Counted from the stretch's first letter, positions 1 to 12,209 are shown. The stretch: DNA of 64,000 nt from Seminavis robusta (GCA_903772945.1 CAICTM010000087.1:1-64000); one strand, 5' to 3'. Numbers and translations: made by a program. Notes: generated by a model from the sequence alone, not told the origin.

Positions 1-1299
1 ACGAAACGAACTAAGCCAGTCTACAAGACAGTGAGCTGGAAGGATATTGAGTAAATTAGAGAAATTGTGCTTCAGATGTGTTCGACAACCTTTCATACAT
101 CCTTCTTCTTTTGGTCTTTTTTGTCATGGGTTAGGCGGTTATTGGTTTTTGCCTTATGTGTCTCGAATTAACTGCCTCCTGAGACGTACGCACTGCTAAT
201 CCTTTGGTTTCCGCACCTCAGTTGCACTCTGAATGAATTGCCGGCGTTTACTGTGTAAATTAGAGTACCCGCATCTTCAGTTGCAGAATCAACTGGTCAT
301 GTGTATCTTTAAGCAACAGAGTTCTCCTTTGAAATATTTTAGATCTGATTAGTGGAAATAAAGAACCGTTGAAGTTACTAAGGTTAAGGATTTACGAAGA
401 ATCGAGGAACGAAATTGTTGAAGGTGACAGACTGTACTTCTCTCCTCATTGAGTTCCGTATGGCAAAAGGAGGTTAAATCCAAGCTAGGCCGAAAGCAGT
501 GGGTGGGTGTTGGATTCGATCGAACTGATGCACATAGGTACGGGCTACGTGAATCAAGAGTTGTTATTGGAAATGTTGGAGGAGTTTGAAAAGCCATCCC
601 TCATTGAATTTTCTATGGACTGCGGGAAAGGCAGTCAGATCTCGCCTCATCAACAGGTGAGTTGTTTTATTTATTCGAGTTGATCGTTCACTGAATACCC
701 TCCTCCGATTATCTCTATTATCATACGGGACTGCCTCGACCAAGCCGTCCTTCCCACGGTGTCAGAAACAGAAGCATCCTTCATTGAATCCTATGGACCA
801 TGGGATTGCAGGTCAGTTCTCGGCCCATGACGGCCAAGTTGGTGCAATTTGAAAACAATGGTAAGTCTCCGGTCGTCTGCAGTTGAGCCAGAAAACAAAA
901 CTCATACCTATTTGTTGTTTTCTCTGCTGTACTGACTGACGGCCGAGTGAATTACCATTGTCGCGCCAACGAACGATTGATCGCTTTGAATAACATGAGG
1001 AAGAAGAGGCTACCTACGGAGGTATGTGTAGGAGGAAACTGTTAACTCCAGCCCTACCAACAGCATGAACGGATCGCGTCGAGTCATTGAATGGCAACAC
1101 CGTAAGCGAAGGAGGCTACACGAACACACAAGCACAGTGGAGAGTGGATCCTCGACTGGATTCATCCCTCCATGTTATTCCCTAGTGTTTTGGTGGTGAT
1201 TTCTGTGTCGATATCCATTTTCCTGCGGGAACAGTGCTCGTAGCGCCTGGCTTGATACTATTCCTGTACTCATTGTAAGTGGTGAGGTAATGGAGGTAG
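1..1299. other. Intergenic, no gene seen
   Basis: All reading frames are short and broken, and no domain-like sequence is visible. The right end grades into the tandem array that follows. Confidence 0.6.
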
Positions 1300-2255
1300 C
1301 GAGAAAGCCGAAGCTGAGTGTGTTGGTACTTTGCCATGTAACTATAGGGTAGCTGCTCGATGGTGGGATTGACAATGTTCGGTTGTGCATGTATCGTCAA
1401 CAGGATCCAATGCAGAGGTACCGGTAGGAGTGTACCAGTAAAGCGGAACCTGAGTGTGTTTGGTACTGTTGACCACTGTCACGGATTGATGTAACTCTAC
1501 GTAAACTGGTTACAATGGCTGATTAAATATATCGGTTTTGCATGTATTCGTCATAAGAATCATCAATGCGAGGTACCAGTAACCGTAGCAGCAAAGCGAA
1601 CTTTCGGTACTGTTGCCACTCATCGATGTAGCTATACTGGCAGTCGGCTACAATGGCTGGATTCATAATGTTGGTTGTTGCATGTATTCAATAAGATCCA
1701 ATGCAAAGATACCGGCAAACGGAGCGTACAGCAAAGCGGAACCTGAGTGTGTTCGGTACTGTTGACACTGTCGCGCATGTAACTGACGTAGCGGGCTACA
1801 ATGGCGGATTGACAACATTTTTTGTGTCATGTACTTGTCATAAGGATCCAATGCAAGGTACTAGTAACGAAGTGTAGACAAGCAAAGCGGAACCTGATGT
1901 TTCGACTGTTGCCACTAGCTATACGGCAGCTGGCTACAATGGCTGGATTGACAATATTCGGTTGTGCTGTTTCGTCATAAGGATCCAATGCGAGGTAACC
2001 GAGTGCAGCGAGCAAAGTCGAACCTGAGTGTGTTCGTACTGTTGCCACTGTCACTCGATCGATGAACTCTACGGTAGCTGGCTAATGGCGGATTGACAAT
2101 TTCGTTTGTGCATGTATTCATCAAAGGATCCATACAAGGTACGGTACGGAGTGTAGCCAGTAAAGCAGAACCTGAGGTGTGTTCGGTACTGTTGCCACTG
2201 TCACACGATCGATGTAACCTCTGCCTACGGTACGTAGCTGGCTACAATGGCTGAT
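1300..2255. repeat. Degenerate tandem array, unit about 137-155 bp, 6-7 copies
   Basis: A block containing 'aggatccaatgc' followed by a GTACC-rich stretch, then 'aacctgagtgtgttcggtac', then 'gttgccactgtcac', then 'tagctggctacaatggc' recurs in the same order. Anchors of the GGATCCAATGC element lie near 1401, 1556, 1693, 1842, 1979 and 2124, so spacing varies between 137 and 155 bp. Copies differ by many small indels and substitutions, which points to an old array. No copy has a long open frame. Confidence 0.85.
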
Positions 2256-2438
2256 GATTCATGTAACTGAGGAACAGGAGACGAACGCTGAAAAAAGCCG
2301 AATTTTGTTGTGGTCGCCCCTCTTTTTTTCCTTTTTGTAGGGTTAGGTTTAGCTGAGTTTGCCTTATGCACCGTACCGGTGATAACTGTGCGAGCACCGG
2401 TATGGACGGTATGGTTAAAACTTGGGTTATTTGATTAT

Positions 2439-2658
2439 ACCATTACGCGGTACCGGCCATGTAACCAAACTCCACTCCTCAATATAAAGGGGGTTTAGGT
2501 AGATTAGACCATACGTGGTACCGGCCAGATGTACCAAACTCCACTCCTCAATATAAACGGGGGTTTAGGTAGATTAGACCATTACGCGGTACCGGCCAGA
2601 TGTACCAAACTCCACTCCTCAATAATATAAAAAGGGGTTTAGGTAGATTAAACCATTA
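2439..2658. repeat. Three-copy tandem repeat, unit about 70 bp
   Basis: Three nearly identical units start near 2439, 2508 and 2578. Each runs from 'accattacgcggtaccggcc' through 'accaaactccactcctcaat' to 'ggtttaggtagatta'. They differ by a few bases, and the third has an extra AATAT. The copies are far more alike than those of the array just upstream, so this is a younger duplication. The unit contains the GGTACCGG palindrome common elsewhere in the window. Confidence 0.9.
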
Positions 2659-3189
2659 GCTACAAAGCAGCTATCTAAAGCACCGTATACATTCTGGGAG
2701 CCCATGGCAGTAAATATTAGCTATTTGCCAATCAAGTGACAGCCCTTTTTGCTATTTCTATTTCCGTGGTTGGCGCAACCGGAGGCATCTTGTTTCCCTC
2801 GCTTCTGAAGCTTGGGGTAAAAATAAAAGATGATTCAAAATAACAGTGTAGTTGAGGTATCTGTGGAGGGGTGAGGTTCTGGTGCCTGGTACTGTACCTG
2901 GTACAAGCAAACAGCTACCGGTACCGGTACGTGTAGTGGCTCCTCGTTCTCTAGCTAGCTACGGTAGCTAGTGTATAGGGAGAAAAGCAAAGTGCAAGTG
3001 CATGTATTGTGTTTGTGGTGCTTGGGGGCCACAAGTGCAGTGGCTCATCTTTTCTTGTTTGTGCTTTGTGTGTGTTTGGTTAAGGGGTTGTTGGCTGAGG
3101 TCTCGTGTGCCCCAGATCACCCAGCTTTTCAGGAGGTTGCTTTCATAACTTTGGTCACTCCTGGGCTGAATCAACTCATCTACAGCGGC

Positions 3190-3940
3190 TGTTCACCGGG
3201 TTTCTCGACGCTCTCCTCCCATTTGTGTTTGCTTGCTGGAGACAAAGTAAGAGTTGTCTCCGGAAATAGGACTGATCCTCGGGACGAAGGCCGGTTTGGC
3301 CAAACTCCCAATGAAAGTGGATTTCTTCGTTGATGGCATTGTAGGCTGGTCCATCTCTTGGTCACCCAAATTGACAGCTACCAAGTGTTGAGGGAATAAT
3401 GCAACTATACATTGCAAGTCCTTCTTTGTGACCCAGGATGTAAAATCGTGCTGGTGGATGATTGCTTCATTCGTGAGGCAGGGAGGAACCAATGCAAACT
3501 ACAGCCTTGAAAATGAGTAGAGAAATGAAAGACAAGATGGCATCTCTCAGGGACGATTGAATGGTTTCGTCGGCATTTTCCTGAACCCAGGGTGCTCCTA
3601 CCGCTCTGTATAAAAACAGGCCTTCAAAAAGCCATCTCCAAGTTCCCAGTGGCCATGGCGTCAACGACGATTTCTTCCATAGCCTCCATTGTGTTGGCCT
3701 TGGTACATGCTTTCTTGGCATTCTCTAGAGGGGTCAAATCTCAGTCTCCCCATGCGGATCAGTTGTAGCGCATTTGGTGCAGTGGTTCCTACCGTTATGC
3801 ACCGGTTGCTGCCAAAAGCTGTAGGACGAGAGCAGCCTGGAACTTCTCGCAGTTCTGAAAGCTGCAAGTTCCAAGGATAGAGGACAGGCGCGGTAGCGTG
3901 ATCCAATCTTATTGATTGAATTCCAGCAACCCAAATCTCC
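3190..3940 (-). pseudogene. Gene-like but broken minus-strand segment
   Basis: Read on the minus strand, short stretches look like ordinary protein in alternating frames, for example MEEIVVDAMATGNLEMAF near 3650 and FHWEFGQTGLRPEDQ near 3310. Stops and frame changes interrupt them and I could not build a phase-consistent set of introns. It could be a decayed gene or a multi-exon gene I failed to resolve. No family is recognised. Confidence 0.25.
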
Positions 3941-4704
3941 TTACTCCATCCAGCAAGCTTACGCTTGGTTGGAGCGACAGTCGTACTTAGTAGGCCTCTG
4001 GTAGAGGATCAGGTCCAAAGGGATGGAGGCATTAGCGCCGTACTCAACAGAAGCAAGCAGGAGCTTAGAAGTCAAGCAATCCCCGAGACGCGTCTTGAGC
4101 GCTCGCGGGAGCTTCTTGGTGGTAAAACTTCAGGTTTGGACGTGGACCCGGAAAAAACAAAAGTCTTATGTTGTAAGATTTGATAGACAAGAACGTAAGA
4201 AGCACATACTTAGCATTCAGAAGTGCTCTTTTTCAGCTTGATATCTGTTAAGTCCATTGTGAGTTTTCATGGAACTTGCAGTTCCGTGCTTTCCCATGCA
4301 GTCATTTGAAATGTGTGAATGGAGCTGACTGGTAATAATTATTGCGCAAAGCAAAAGTGTGTGCAGTTTTCAATCCATCAGACATCAGATAGAGCAACGA
4401 AGGTCGATGGCGGAAGGAAGTGGTCGAATTGGCGAATTGGTACATGTATTGGTTGTTTTACGTGGCGAACAAGGCAGCTACGATGATACCGGTAGCCGGT
4501 AGCCGATTTTGAAGCAGGAGGGTAGCATGGAAATTGTTAGCTATCGGCTCTAAAGTGACAGTCGAGCAACAGCCACTGGGGCGGGGATGATTTTGCTTTG
4601 TCTCCTAGCTAGAGCCAGCCACGCCATGTTTTTGTGCTCTACTACTGATAGGCTCTATTGGTCCTAAAGGTAGTCTATAAGTTTGCTTCTATCAGTAAGG
4701 CATT
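3941..4704. other. Intergenic, no gene seen
   Basis: Short frames only. The right part contains GATACCGGTAGCCGGTAGCCG near 4487, an example of the ACCGGT-type palindromes scattered through intergenic DNA here. Confidence 0.5.
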
Positions 4705-6651
4705 TTAATTTCTAGAATGGTATAGCGCAGGTTCTTCCTCGTCGTCGTCGTCGCTGGAAATGCTGTCGGTTCGACCTACCACGCAGTAGTGGCAGCGTTC
4801 ACTATCGTCGTGCTCGCTAGCTTCTACATCTTCTCCGCAAAGTTCTGTCCAGGCGAGTGCAATGGGTACATCCACCACATCATGAAAGTGAAAATTTGTG
4901 TTGTGATGAGCCCGCACAGACTGCATAGCAATCAATCCCTGCCTAGGACTTAGCAGGTGCATGGCTTCATTGAATTTGTTTTGGTGAATGAGGCGGTTGG
5001 CACGAGTCGCTTGCAGGTCGGTCATGGGGACAAATCGTAGAATAGACTTGCGCAGAGCTGGTTTGGGGTGGTGTGCGTTTCGTAGGTTGCCGAATGCTTC
5101 TGTGACTTTGATGGCTGGTTGAGGAATGATGTCCTCTTCTTGTTGGTCGTCCATGAACCGTTGCTGTAATGTTTGGCGAAACTCTTCAAATTGTTGAACT
5201 TCGAGCTGTGCGGCAATTCGTTGATCATTGGTTTCGTAGTAGATCATGGTGGCACCCGTGTTCCGGAGGGCATGTCGGACCAAGGCACCATACGTTAGTC
5301 TCCTCGAATCGTAGGTAACTTGTACCACTTGCTGTCTGACCATCGATCCTGATCGAGTGGCCAACACTCCGTCGATTCCAGCAAATTCCACTTCTGCGTA
5401 GTTGGCGTCAAAAATGCCAAAGATGGCCTTGCCTTGAATGTTTCTGACGCGTGTCTTGGACAAGACCTGCAGCTTTCCGCCTTCTTCTTCGAGAAGGAGC
5501 CGAAGATACTGTGGCACTCGCATCCGGTACGACTCGAGCCCTCGGACCATGGCGGCTACGACGAGAGCTGCCGTCATGCGTTCCACGGGCGGAAGGACAT
5601 CAATGGCCATGTCGTCGAGCACTCGGACTCGTGTGCGACAAGAAGAGTTGGTGAAGAAGCGACCATCATCGTCATCTTGTGGCTGAAGAGGTCTTTGCTG
5701 GACAGTAACAAAGAGCGACTCGGCCGCTTCGACAATGAGAGGATGCGAAAAGGTGGTTTCGCCCGTCGTGACATCGCCAGGCACTTCGGCCTCCACGCAG
5801 AGAATCGGCCGTTGCAGTCTTGCGGCTTTGGCTCGAGCTTCCGCAAGAGTGTCGAATTCAAATTGAATGCGGCCTAGCTCTTCGTGTTTGTTCTTCTTCA
5901 TGGCAAAGGAAATCTCTGGCACAACAACAACGGATGCTGCTGGATAGGGCTTGTTGTTACAATCCGACAGTCGCTCTTCTTCTTCGAACTCTTGTTGTTG
6001 CTGCCGTTGACTCTGCAGCGAGTGATTCGTAATACTACTACCACCACGCGACAGAGTGCCCGAGGAGCCCATGATCGGGTTGCCGTAATCGTCGTCATCA
6101 ATCACAAGCGCTACTGGTTCATGGTCCAGGCAACAGTCGAGAGGCGAGACCTCTTCTTTGGCTTCTTCTTCTTGTTCTGCTACTGATGATACTTCTTCAC
6201 ATGCGTTCTCAAAAGCCGCAAGCTCTTCGGGCATTAGAAAAGCTGACATGGTAAAGGGCTCTGGCTCCAATAGGAACGCGGAGGAGCGGTGTGTGGTAGA
6301 CCGAGTGAAATGCGTCGACGTGGACCGTCTCAGAGGCCCGGATCGATCGCTCGCGGCCCGAACCAACATGCCTCGGTCCTTGGGTGTTGCCTTGCGGCCA
6401 AGGTTACCTTGGCTGCGAAAGAATCCCTTTAGATTGAAGAGTTCTCGCGTTCCGCCATTGTTGTTGGTTCTGCTGGCTCTGGTCCGTCTTGGTTTCGTGG
6501 GCATGTCTGTATTGTCAATCACTAATGGTACTCCTCCTTGTGCTCGATTACGGCTACTACGCATGCGGCGAAACATATTGCGGTGAGGTGCTGGTAATGG
6601 AGCGGCGGTGGTGGCTGGTGGTGCAACTGGGCTTGCTGTTGGGCTGCCCAT
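4705..6651 (-). CDS. Thioredoxin-like + MsrA-like domain protein lacking redox residues
   Basis: Single-exon protein of 648 residues. Residues 1-240 are low complexity, basic then acidic. Around residues 265-325 there is a thioredoxin-fold segment with the motif VPGDVTTG (290-297) followed by SHPLIVEA. This matches the layout of the VPGUxxT/VPGCxxT thioredoxin-like family, in which the fourth position is selenocysteine or cysteine. Here it is Asp293, codon GAT. Around 405-470 a second segment resembles peptide-methionine sulfoxide reductase A: AIFGIFDANYAEVEF then IDGVLATRSG and VVQVTYDSRRLTYGALVRHALR. The position of the MsrA catalytic Cys (GCFW) is again Asp. The C-terminus is acidic. The domain pairing is seen in the family; loss of both redox centres suggests a non-catalytic or regulatory role. 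Family assignment rests on motif recall without a profile search. Confidence 0.7.
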   Translation of the reverse strand: MGSPTASPVAPPATTAAPLPAPHRNMFRRMRSSRNRAQGGVPLVIDNTDMPTKPRRTRASRTNNNGGTRELFNLKGFFRSQGNLGRKATPKDRGMLVRAASDRSGPLRRSTSTHFTRSTTHRSSAFLLEPEPFTMSAFLMPEELAAFENACEEVSSVAEQEEEAKEEVSPLDCCLDHEPVALVIDDDDYGNPIMGSSGTLSRGGSSITNHSLQSQRQQQQEFEEEERLSDCNNKPYPAASVVVVPEISFAMKKNKHEELGRIQFEFDTLAEARAKAARLQRPILCVEAEVPGDVTTGETTFSHPLIVEAAESLFVTVQQRPLQPQDDDDGRFFTNSSCRTRVRVLDDMAIDVLPPVERMTAALVVAAMVRGLESYRMRVPQYLRLLLEEEGGKLQVLSKTRVRNIQGKAIFGIFDANYAEVEFAGIDGVLATRSGSMVRQQVVQVTYDSRRLTYGALVRHALRNTGATMIYYETNDQRIAAQLEVQQFEEFRQTLQQRFMDDQQEEDIIPQPAIKVTEAFGNLRNAHHPKPALRKSILRFVPMTDLQATRANRLIHQNKFNEAMHLLSPRQGLIAMQSVRAHHNTNFHFHDVVDVPIALAWTELCGEDVEASEHDDSERCHYCVVGRTDSISSDDDDEEEPALYHSRN

Positions 6652-9603
6652 GGTGGATAGTAATCTTGGTTTTTGATTGTATTAATTGGAAATTCAATGC
6701 GGTTTCCAAATAATGCAGTGCTTTTGTGGTTGGTCAGTGTTGAGAGCGAATGAAGGCGACCCCAAGCCCAAGAGGAAGAAATAAATAAACAAGTCAATTC
6801 GCATTCAACCACAGTGGATTCTGCCTACCGGTATTGCCTTCTATGTATTAGGCATGCATGCAACAGCTATGCAACGACTATTGAGGCGGGTCACCGCACA
6901 TAATTGCTCCAGAACTAACATGATGGTACAAACCAGACCACAGTTGATACTCCAGGCCACGCGCTGCGGAAGAGCCACTGTAGATTCTTCTGTTCGTCGG
7001 AGCTCCATGCAGTTTTGGCTTGGGCGATGTGGTGGACGGTGGCGGATCGAGCTCTTGATGACAATCTCTAGCACGGATGCCTTTCAGGCAATGGATTTAT
7101 TGAGACACTATTCAAGAAATAGATGTTTTTGCTTTGGTCACCATGGATCATGGATTGCTGTTGGTACCAGATACAAGTCCTAGCTAGCACCTCATAGACA
7201 CGATGATGTATACCGTAGAACAGATGTCGGTTGTCTATCCTCATAGCTCCAGATCTATCTCTAACAATATGATACTGTGACCATGAACAGAAGCGGCATT
7301 CCACAGCCCGCCCCGTATCTGTGAAGGATCAAACCTCGCTACATGTATACGTAATGGCCTCGTAACGGTAGGGACAACGACGTTGTCCGGTACATGTATT
7401 GTAACTGCGTCAGTGGGCTAGAAGCAATGGCAAGGATACCGTAACCAAGGTACATGTACTATCGATATCATATGTATTCGGAAATTGCTCCTGTGTCATT
7501 GACAACGACGCAAGAGCTGCAGTGGGTACATGTACAGTCCTGGTCGTGTCTTCTAATGGCTGATAACGGGGAAGCGTGAAGGCCAAATTTACAAGGAGCT
7601 CAACGCACCATGCAAACATCGAGCTCGAGCACAACAGCCAGAACGTTGTAGACCTGACCGAGATCGGTGTAAACGTTTCTTGTTTGAAAAACTCAACTGC
7701 CGTTGGGCCCCGCCATGTCTATGCTGAGGTACTCTTTACTGTACGTTTCCTGAAGGATAGATCAACTGTGTCACCCTGCCTTCTTCATGATCATCAGACC
7801 TGTGGAGAATGTAACGTAGCTGAACATGAAACTCTACAAGTTTAGTTGAATCTCCGGATGAGAAATCCCAGGAACGTTTCCGCAGCCATGAAATATGCCA
7901 TGAAGCAATGCACGTGAAAGAGTACTGGTTGCTACAACTGTTGGGGTAGATGGTGGTGGCAAAGTAGCAAACGGAAGGAATACTCCAAACGACCAGGGTA
8001 TCTGGCTCATCAAGTCTCTTCCTACATGTAGAAAGCTTGCAAGCTACTGGCTACGGTATGGGGTGCTTGAGAAGCCGAACCCCGCTGGTACTAATACCTC
8101 TGAACAAGCTACCGTATTCGGTAGTGCATTAAATCCTTTGGCATCCAAATCCATAATGAATTCATCATTCACAAACATCAGCCTGCTAGGGAGACCGACT
8201 GCTGTGCAGTCATTACCTACAGTACAAAAAAATGTGTGAAGCATTCACTGTATTACAATCAGTAGGATCACAACGGTTAGCAGATGCCTACAGTACATGC
8301 CTACTAGCTAGCTTGGACTCAGAGTGCCGGGAGTGAGTACGGGCTGTACAATCAAAGAATTGCCGGTATTGAAGATCGATTACCAACTACATGTGCTGAT
8401 TTAACTCATTTGAGTGCAGCTGTATAAGAAGACTTTGATATTATTTAAGTTTTTGAAGGTGTTAATTAAAAGAGAAGTGGCTGGCTTGTGCGTGGGAATT
8501 GTCTTGGGGGGTTGATTCGATTGAATCATCCGATACCGGTACAGGCCTCCGTTGAGGGGACTGCCAAAGCTCATTGCAAGCCACGCCTCCGCCTTTTGTT
8601 CTCTACCTACCTTGCTCCTAGCTATCATAGCCAGCAGGTACGGTAGGGCTACAAACTGGCTAGCTGATGCTGATTGCATGGCAGCTACTTGGCACTTGGC
8701 ATTGCCACCGGTAGATTCTCAGCTTCCAGTTTTAGCGCCACGGCCGGGATCAGGGAATGGAATGTGTCTCATCCATTGGGGTGCAGTAGCCATTATCAGA
8801 TAGATTCTCGACATCGTACCGAAGTTCGGCTGATGTGCACTCACGTTAGTCTATTTTTTAGAAATAGCAATAAATTGGGGTGCAAAGCGTCTCATCCACT
8901 CCCGCAAAACGGATGATTTCGAGATGTTTCACGCCGTTGTCCTCTCGCCGCCCACTCGGCTTCCATGTTTTTTTGCTTTGTTACCGAGTGCCGTGACAAC
9001 GTGGCTTCCGCAATGCCCTTTTTCGAGCTCGACACTACCAGTAACATCGTCTCCATCCTCCCTACCGGTGGGCAGGAGAATCTGAAGTGCAGCCCTTCGC
9101 CGTTTTCTTGTCTCTTTCCTCCTGATCCTTCAACAACTACCTTCGAGGTAGCCGACTTCCCCTGAGACATTGGCTGTCTTTGTTTGGGAAACGTGTCCTC
9201 TCGCTCAAGCTTCAATAAGCGGCACCTGTAGCAAAATTATGAGACTTTGACCTCGTGGAAGTCTTGTATAGTCGTGACCACGTACATTAGAGACGATTGT
9301 ATGTTGGTTTCTTGTGTACCTGTTCTCAAGGCATGCTCTATCAAGAGCACATACATACATGATGACTACTAGCTAGCTAGAGAGGATAGGCAAGATTGCA
9401 TCATGCTTCACATTCATTGTTTGACTATAGTAATTTAATTTGATAAAGCAAAGCATGTAGTGCCAGCGCATTCGCTACTAACAGGAGTGTTCGATCCAAC
9501 ATAACGAGGCCCAACGAAGTAATCCACTGGCAGGAAGAGCGGAGGAGAGCAGAAAGTGCCTGCACGTTCCGATTTGAACATGGAATCCAAGGTCGAGGCC
9601 AAA
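6652..9603. other. Long intergenic stretch, no convincing gene
   Basis: About 3 kb without a coherent reading frame. The longest minus-strand frame (8892-9215, 107 codons, Ser/Gly/Lys-rich) has no recognisable domain. The stretch has many small palindromes: GTACATGTAC-type sites near 7390-7540, a perfect 7-bp stem with a 3-base loop (ggacaacgacgttgtcc) near 7373-7389, and several CTAGCTAG runs. No RNA gene was recognised. Confidence 0.5.
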
Positions 9604-12209
9604 CTAACGACGATTGATTCGCTCGAGCTCTCTTCGTAGAACTCCGGCAAGGTACGCTGTTTTGTTGCGCATCGTGTTCTTGTCGCATGACGAAAACTTT
9701 TGCAGCGCTGCGAGTGCTAAAGGCTCCGGCAGATCTTTGATCATACCAAGAATACTTTTGGGAGACGCAGGAAGGAAAAGACGATCGGTGAGCGGCATGC
9801 TGCCATCATAATGGACGTGACAAGAAATTCCTGCACGTACCCGCCGTCCAAGGCATTGTCAACCTGTCTAGTCGCCTGCAAGTTCTGTACATGGGGGAGA
9901 GGCGGGGCGTGGTGAGCGATTGACTGACTGGAGCAACAAACATCTTTTTGGCATCATGGCTTGCGAACACATACCTGGACAGCGTACTGCACCATAATTG
10001 GCAGTTCACTCAACGTGGCAGTGGTTGTGGCACGGCCTCTGCGCGGGTTGTTACGATTAGGTGGACCTCCAGCGGGCTGCTGGTGGCCACCCGGCTGCTG
10101 GTGACCATTGAATCGATTATTTTCATTCTGATGGGGTGCCGAATTCGCATTCATCGGATTGTACGGCATCGACGAGTGGGGAACGGGTCCTGTTCCATTG
10201 GTGTACGGTACGTTCGAAACTGGATGCATCGGGTTGGAACCCGGTGGGGGCACGTTCTGATACGGGGGGCGAGGAGGAGCTGAGTAAGGAGGGTTTGGTC
10301 CACCCACCGCCAAATTGGCTTGCCCAGTGAGCTGCTGAACAGCAGAAGCGGCTTTATCAGCAAGTCCTAGAATATCCAAAGGCACTTGGGCCGGCTGCTG
10401 CTGAGGAGGCTGCGCCTGTTGCCAACGACTGGGTCGTTGTGAATCAAACGACCCCCCTCCAAGACCCGGTTGCTGCTGTGGCTGTTGCCATCCATTGTTA
10501 GCACCGGGTGGCGGGGCCGGGGCCTGCTGCCAACGACTGGCCCGCTGTGGAGGTGGGGGGGGAGGCCCATTTGGCTGCTGCATGTAAGACGGATGCTGCT
10601 GCTGTTGCGAAAAAGAATTCATCGGCGGTTGCATTTGCTGCGGCGGCTGCTGCTGCTGGTTGTATGGTGACTGCCCCATCATATTGGGCGGCTGTCCAGG
10701 ACGATTGTGGGGCGGGTAGCCCTGGTTCTGGGGAGGGAAATTTTGATTTTGAGGTGGCGGATAGCCTTGATTCTGGTAATTCTGATTCACAGGAGGATGC
10801 ATTGGCGGAACGAACTGATTATTGCCGCCAGGAGGAGGCTGCTGCATGTATGGCGGCTGCTGCTGAGAATAAGAATTCATCGGCGGTTGCATTTGCTGTG
10901 GCGGCGGGTGCTGACCTGGCATGTTGCCTCCCATTGGAGGAGGAGGTTGATGACCATAAGGTCCATGATTCGTTTGACTGGGGCCGTAATGCGACGCATC
11001 TCTATCTCTACCGCCGCGTCCGTAATGATCATGCCTCCCGCGATCATCACGTCTCCGATCATCATCAAAACGATCACGGCTTCGCTCCCGTTCACGCCTG
11101 CCGTACGAATCCTTTCTGTTACTTTCACGATAATAACGATCATCATTGTCACGACGAGGGGGGCGGTCGGAATTATTGGACCGCGAGTCTCTTCCATAAT
11201 CACCGTTGGAACCTGATCCATTACCGCTGTTTCCTGATGATTGGCTATTTTTATGGCGCTTCACTATGATGCCCATCAAATAACTGTGGAATCCAAAAGC
11301 AGTGTGATGAGATTGAATCCACAGAGGAAATACATGCCACGGCCTGCAGCATCCTTAACACGACGTGACGTACCTTCCCATATTTCGAATCTGGCTTCTG
11401 TCAACGCTTGAGAGCTCGTCCAAAGCAATCAGTGCATCTCGTTCCGACAGCATTCTAATTTTACCCTTTACCTTCTCGTCCATTTCGCTCTGGGTGAAGT
11501 AGCCACTTCGGACGAGATGATCCAGTTTCTTATGTACTGAAGGCGTCAGAGCAGGTTGCATCAGTGAAGCTCCGCGAGTTTCTTGCACGTCCACATAGCG
11601 CTTGATCACTCCGAGTAGGTAGGCGCCATGGTTCCGAATAGAGGCACCCTTGATTTGCACGGCATCATCGTATTCCGTGAGAGATTCGTTTGCTAGGTCA
11701 ACGGGGATTTTCTTGAGGGCTTCCAAGGTCTTTCCGTGGAGCAATTTCCTGTCCTCCACAGACTTTGGGATTTTGACGCCCGGCTGCAACCCATACTTGG
11801 CTCCCAAATCTTTTGCTTGGTCTTGCACAGCAGTTCCTGCTGCAGCATCTGCATGCTGGTTCTTGCGAGGAATAGTCACGGCGCCACCGGCTGCTGCTGA
11901 TGGGGCTTCAGGTGTTCCTGTTGTGGTCGACGTTGGGGAGATGATAACTGGCGCTGGAGTTTCTGATCCTTCCTTGCTAGCCTCAACAGCGACTGGTTTA
12001 GGCTTGATTGTCTCCTTTGCCACTTCTTCTTCATCGTCGTCACCACCGAACAAATCTTCGTCGTCGCTTTCGACTGGTGGAGCCGGAGTCGGGGCTGGTA
12101 CTGGAGCAGTAGCCTCACTGCCCGTAACTTTGTCGTCGGTACCGGTACCAGCCAAAGGAGAGCCAATTCGGCTCTTCTTGCCGAAAATTCTGTTGGTTGC
12201 CGCTTTCAT
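9604..12209 (-). CDS. hnRNP Q/R-type acidic-domain protein with long Q/P-rich linker
   Basis: Four exons: 12209-11374, 11283-9975, 9884-9841, 9799-9604 (about 794 residues). Introns are 90, 90 and 41 bp, all GT-AG, and phases agree. Residues about 225-285 match the acidic domain of hn[25 protein letters not shown], then [13 protein letters not shown], then [14 protein letters not shown], the last piece restored by intron 1. A region of short RS/RD/RG-rich stretches follows, then more than 250 residues of [13 protein letters not shown]-type sequence with two SRWQQ motifs. After introns 2 and 3 the C-terminus reads [13 protein letters not shown] then [20 protein letters not shown], which looks like a second copy of the acidic-domain core. 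No RRM is visible. An RNA-binding or RNP-granule scaffold is likely. The third intron is unusually short and least certain. Confidence 0.75.

Noticed and set aside
7373-7389. ggacaacgacgttgtcc hairpin as a terminator or RNA element
   Set aside because: A single 7-bp stem with no adjacent gene end, no T-run and no repeat elsewhere.
7576-7845. 89-codon plus-strand frame
   Set aside because: No domain and no context; length is within chance expectation for intergenic DNA.
10508-11269. 253-codon plus-strand frame
   Set aside because: It is antisense to the Q/P-rich linker of the acidic-domain gene and reads as Ala- and His-rich repetition.
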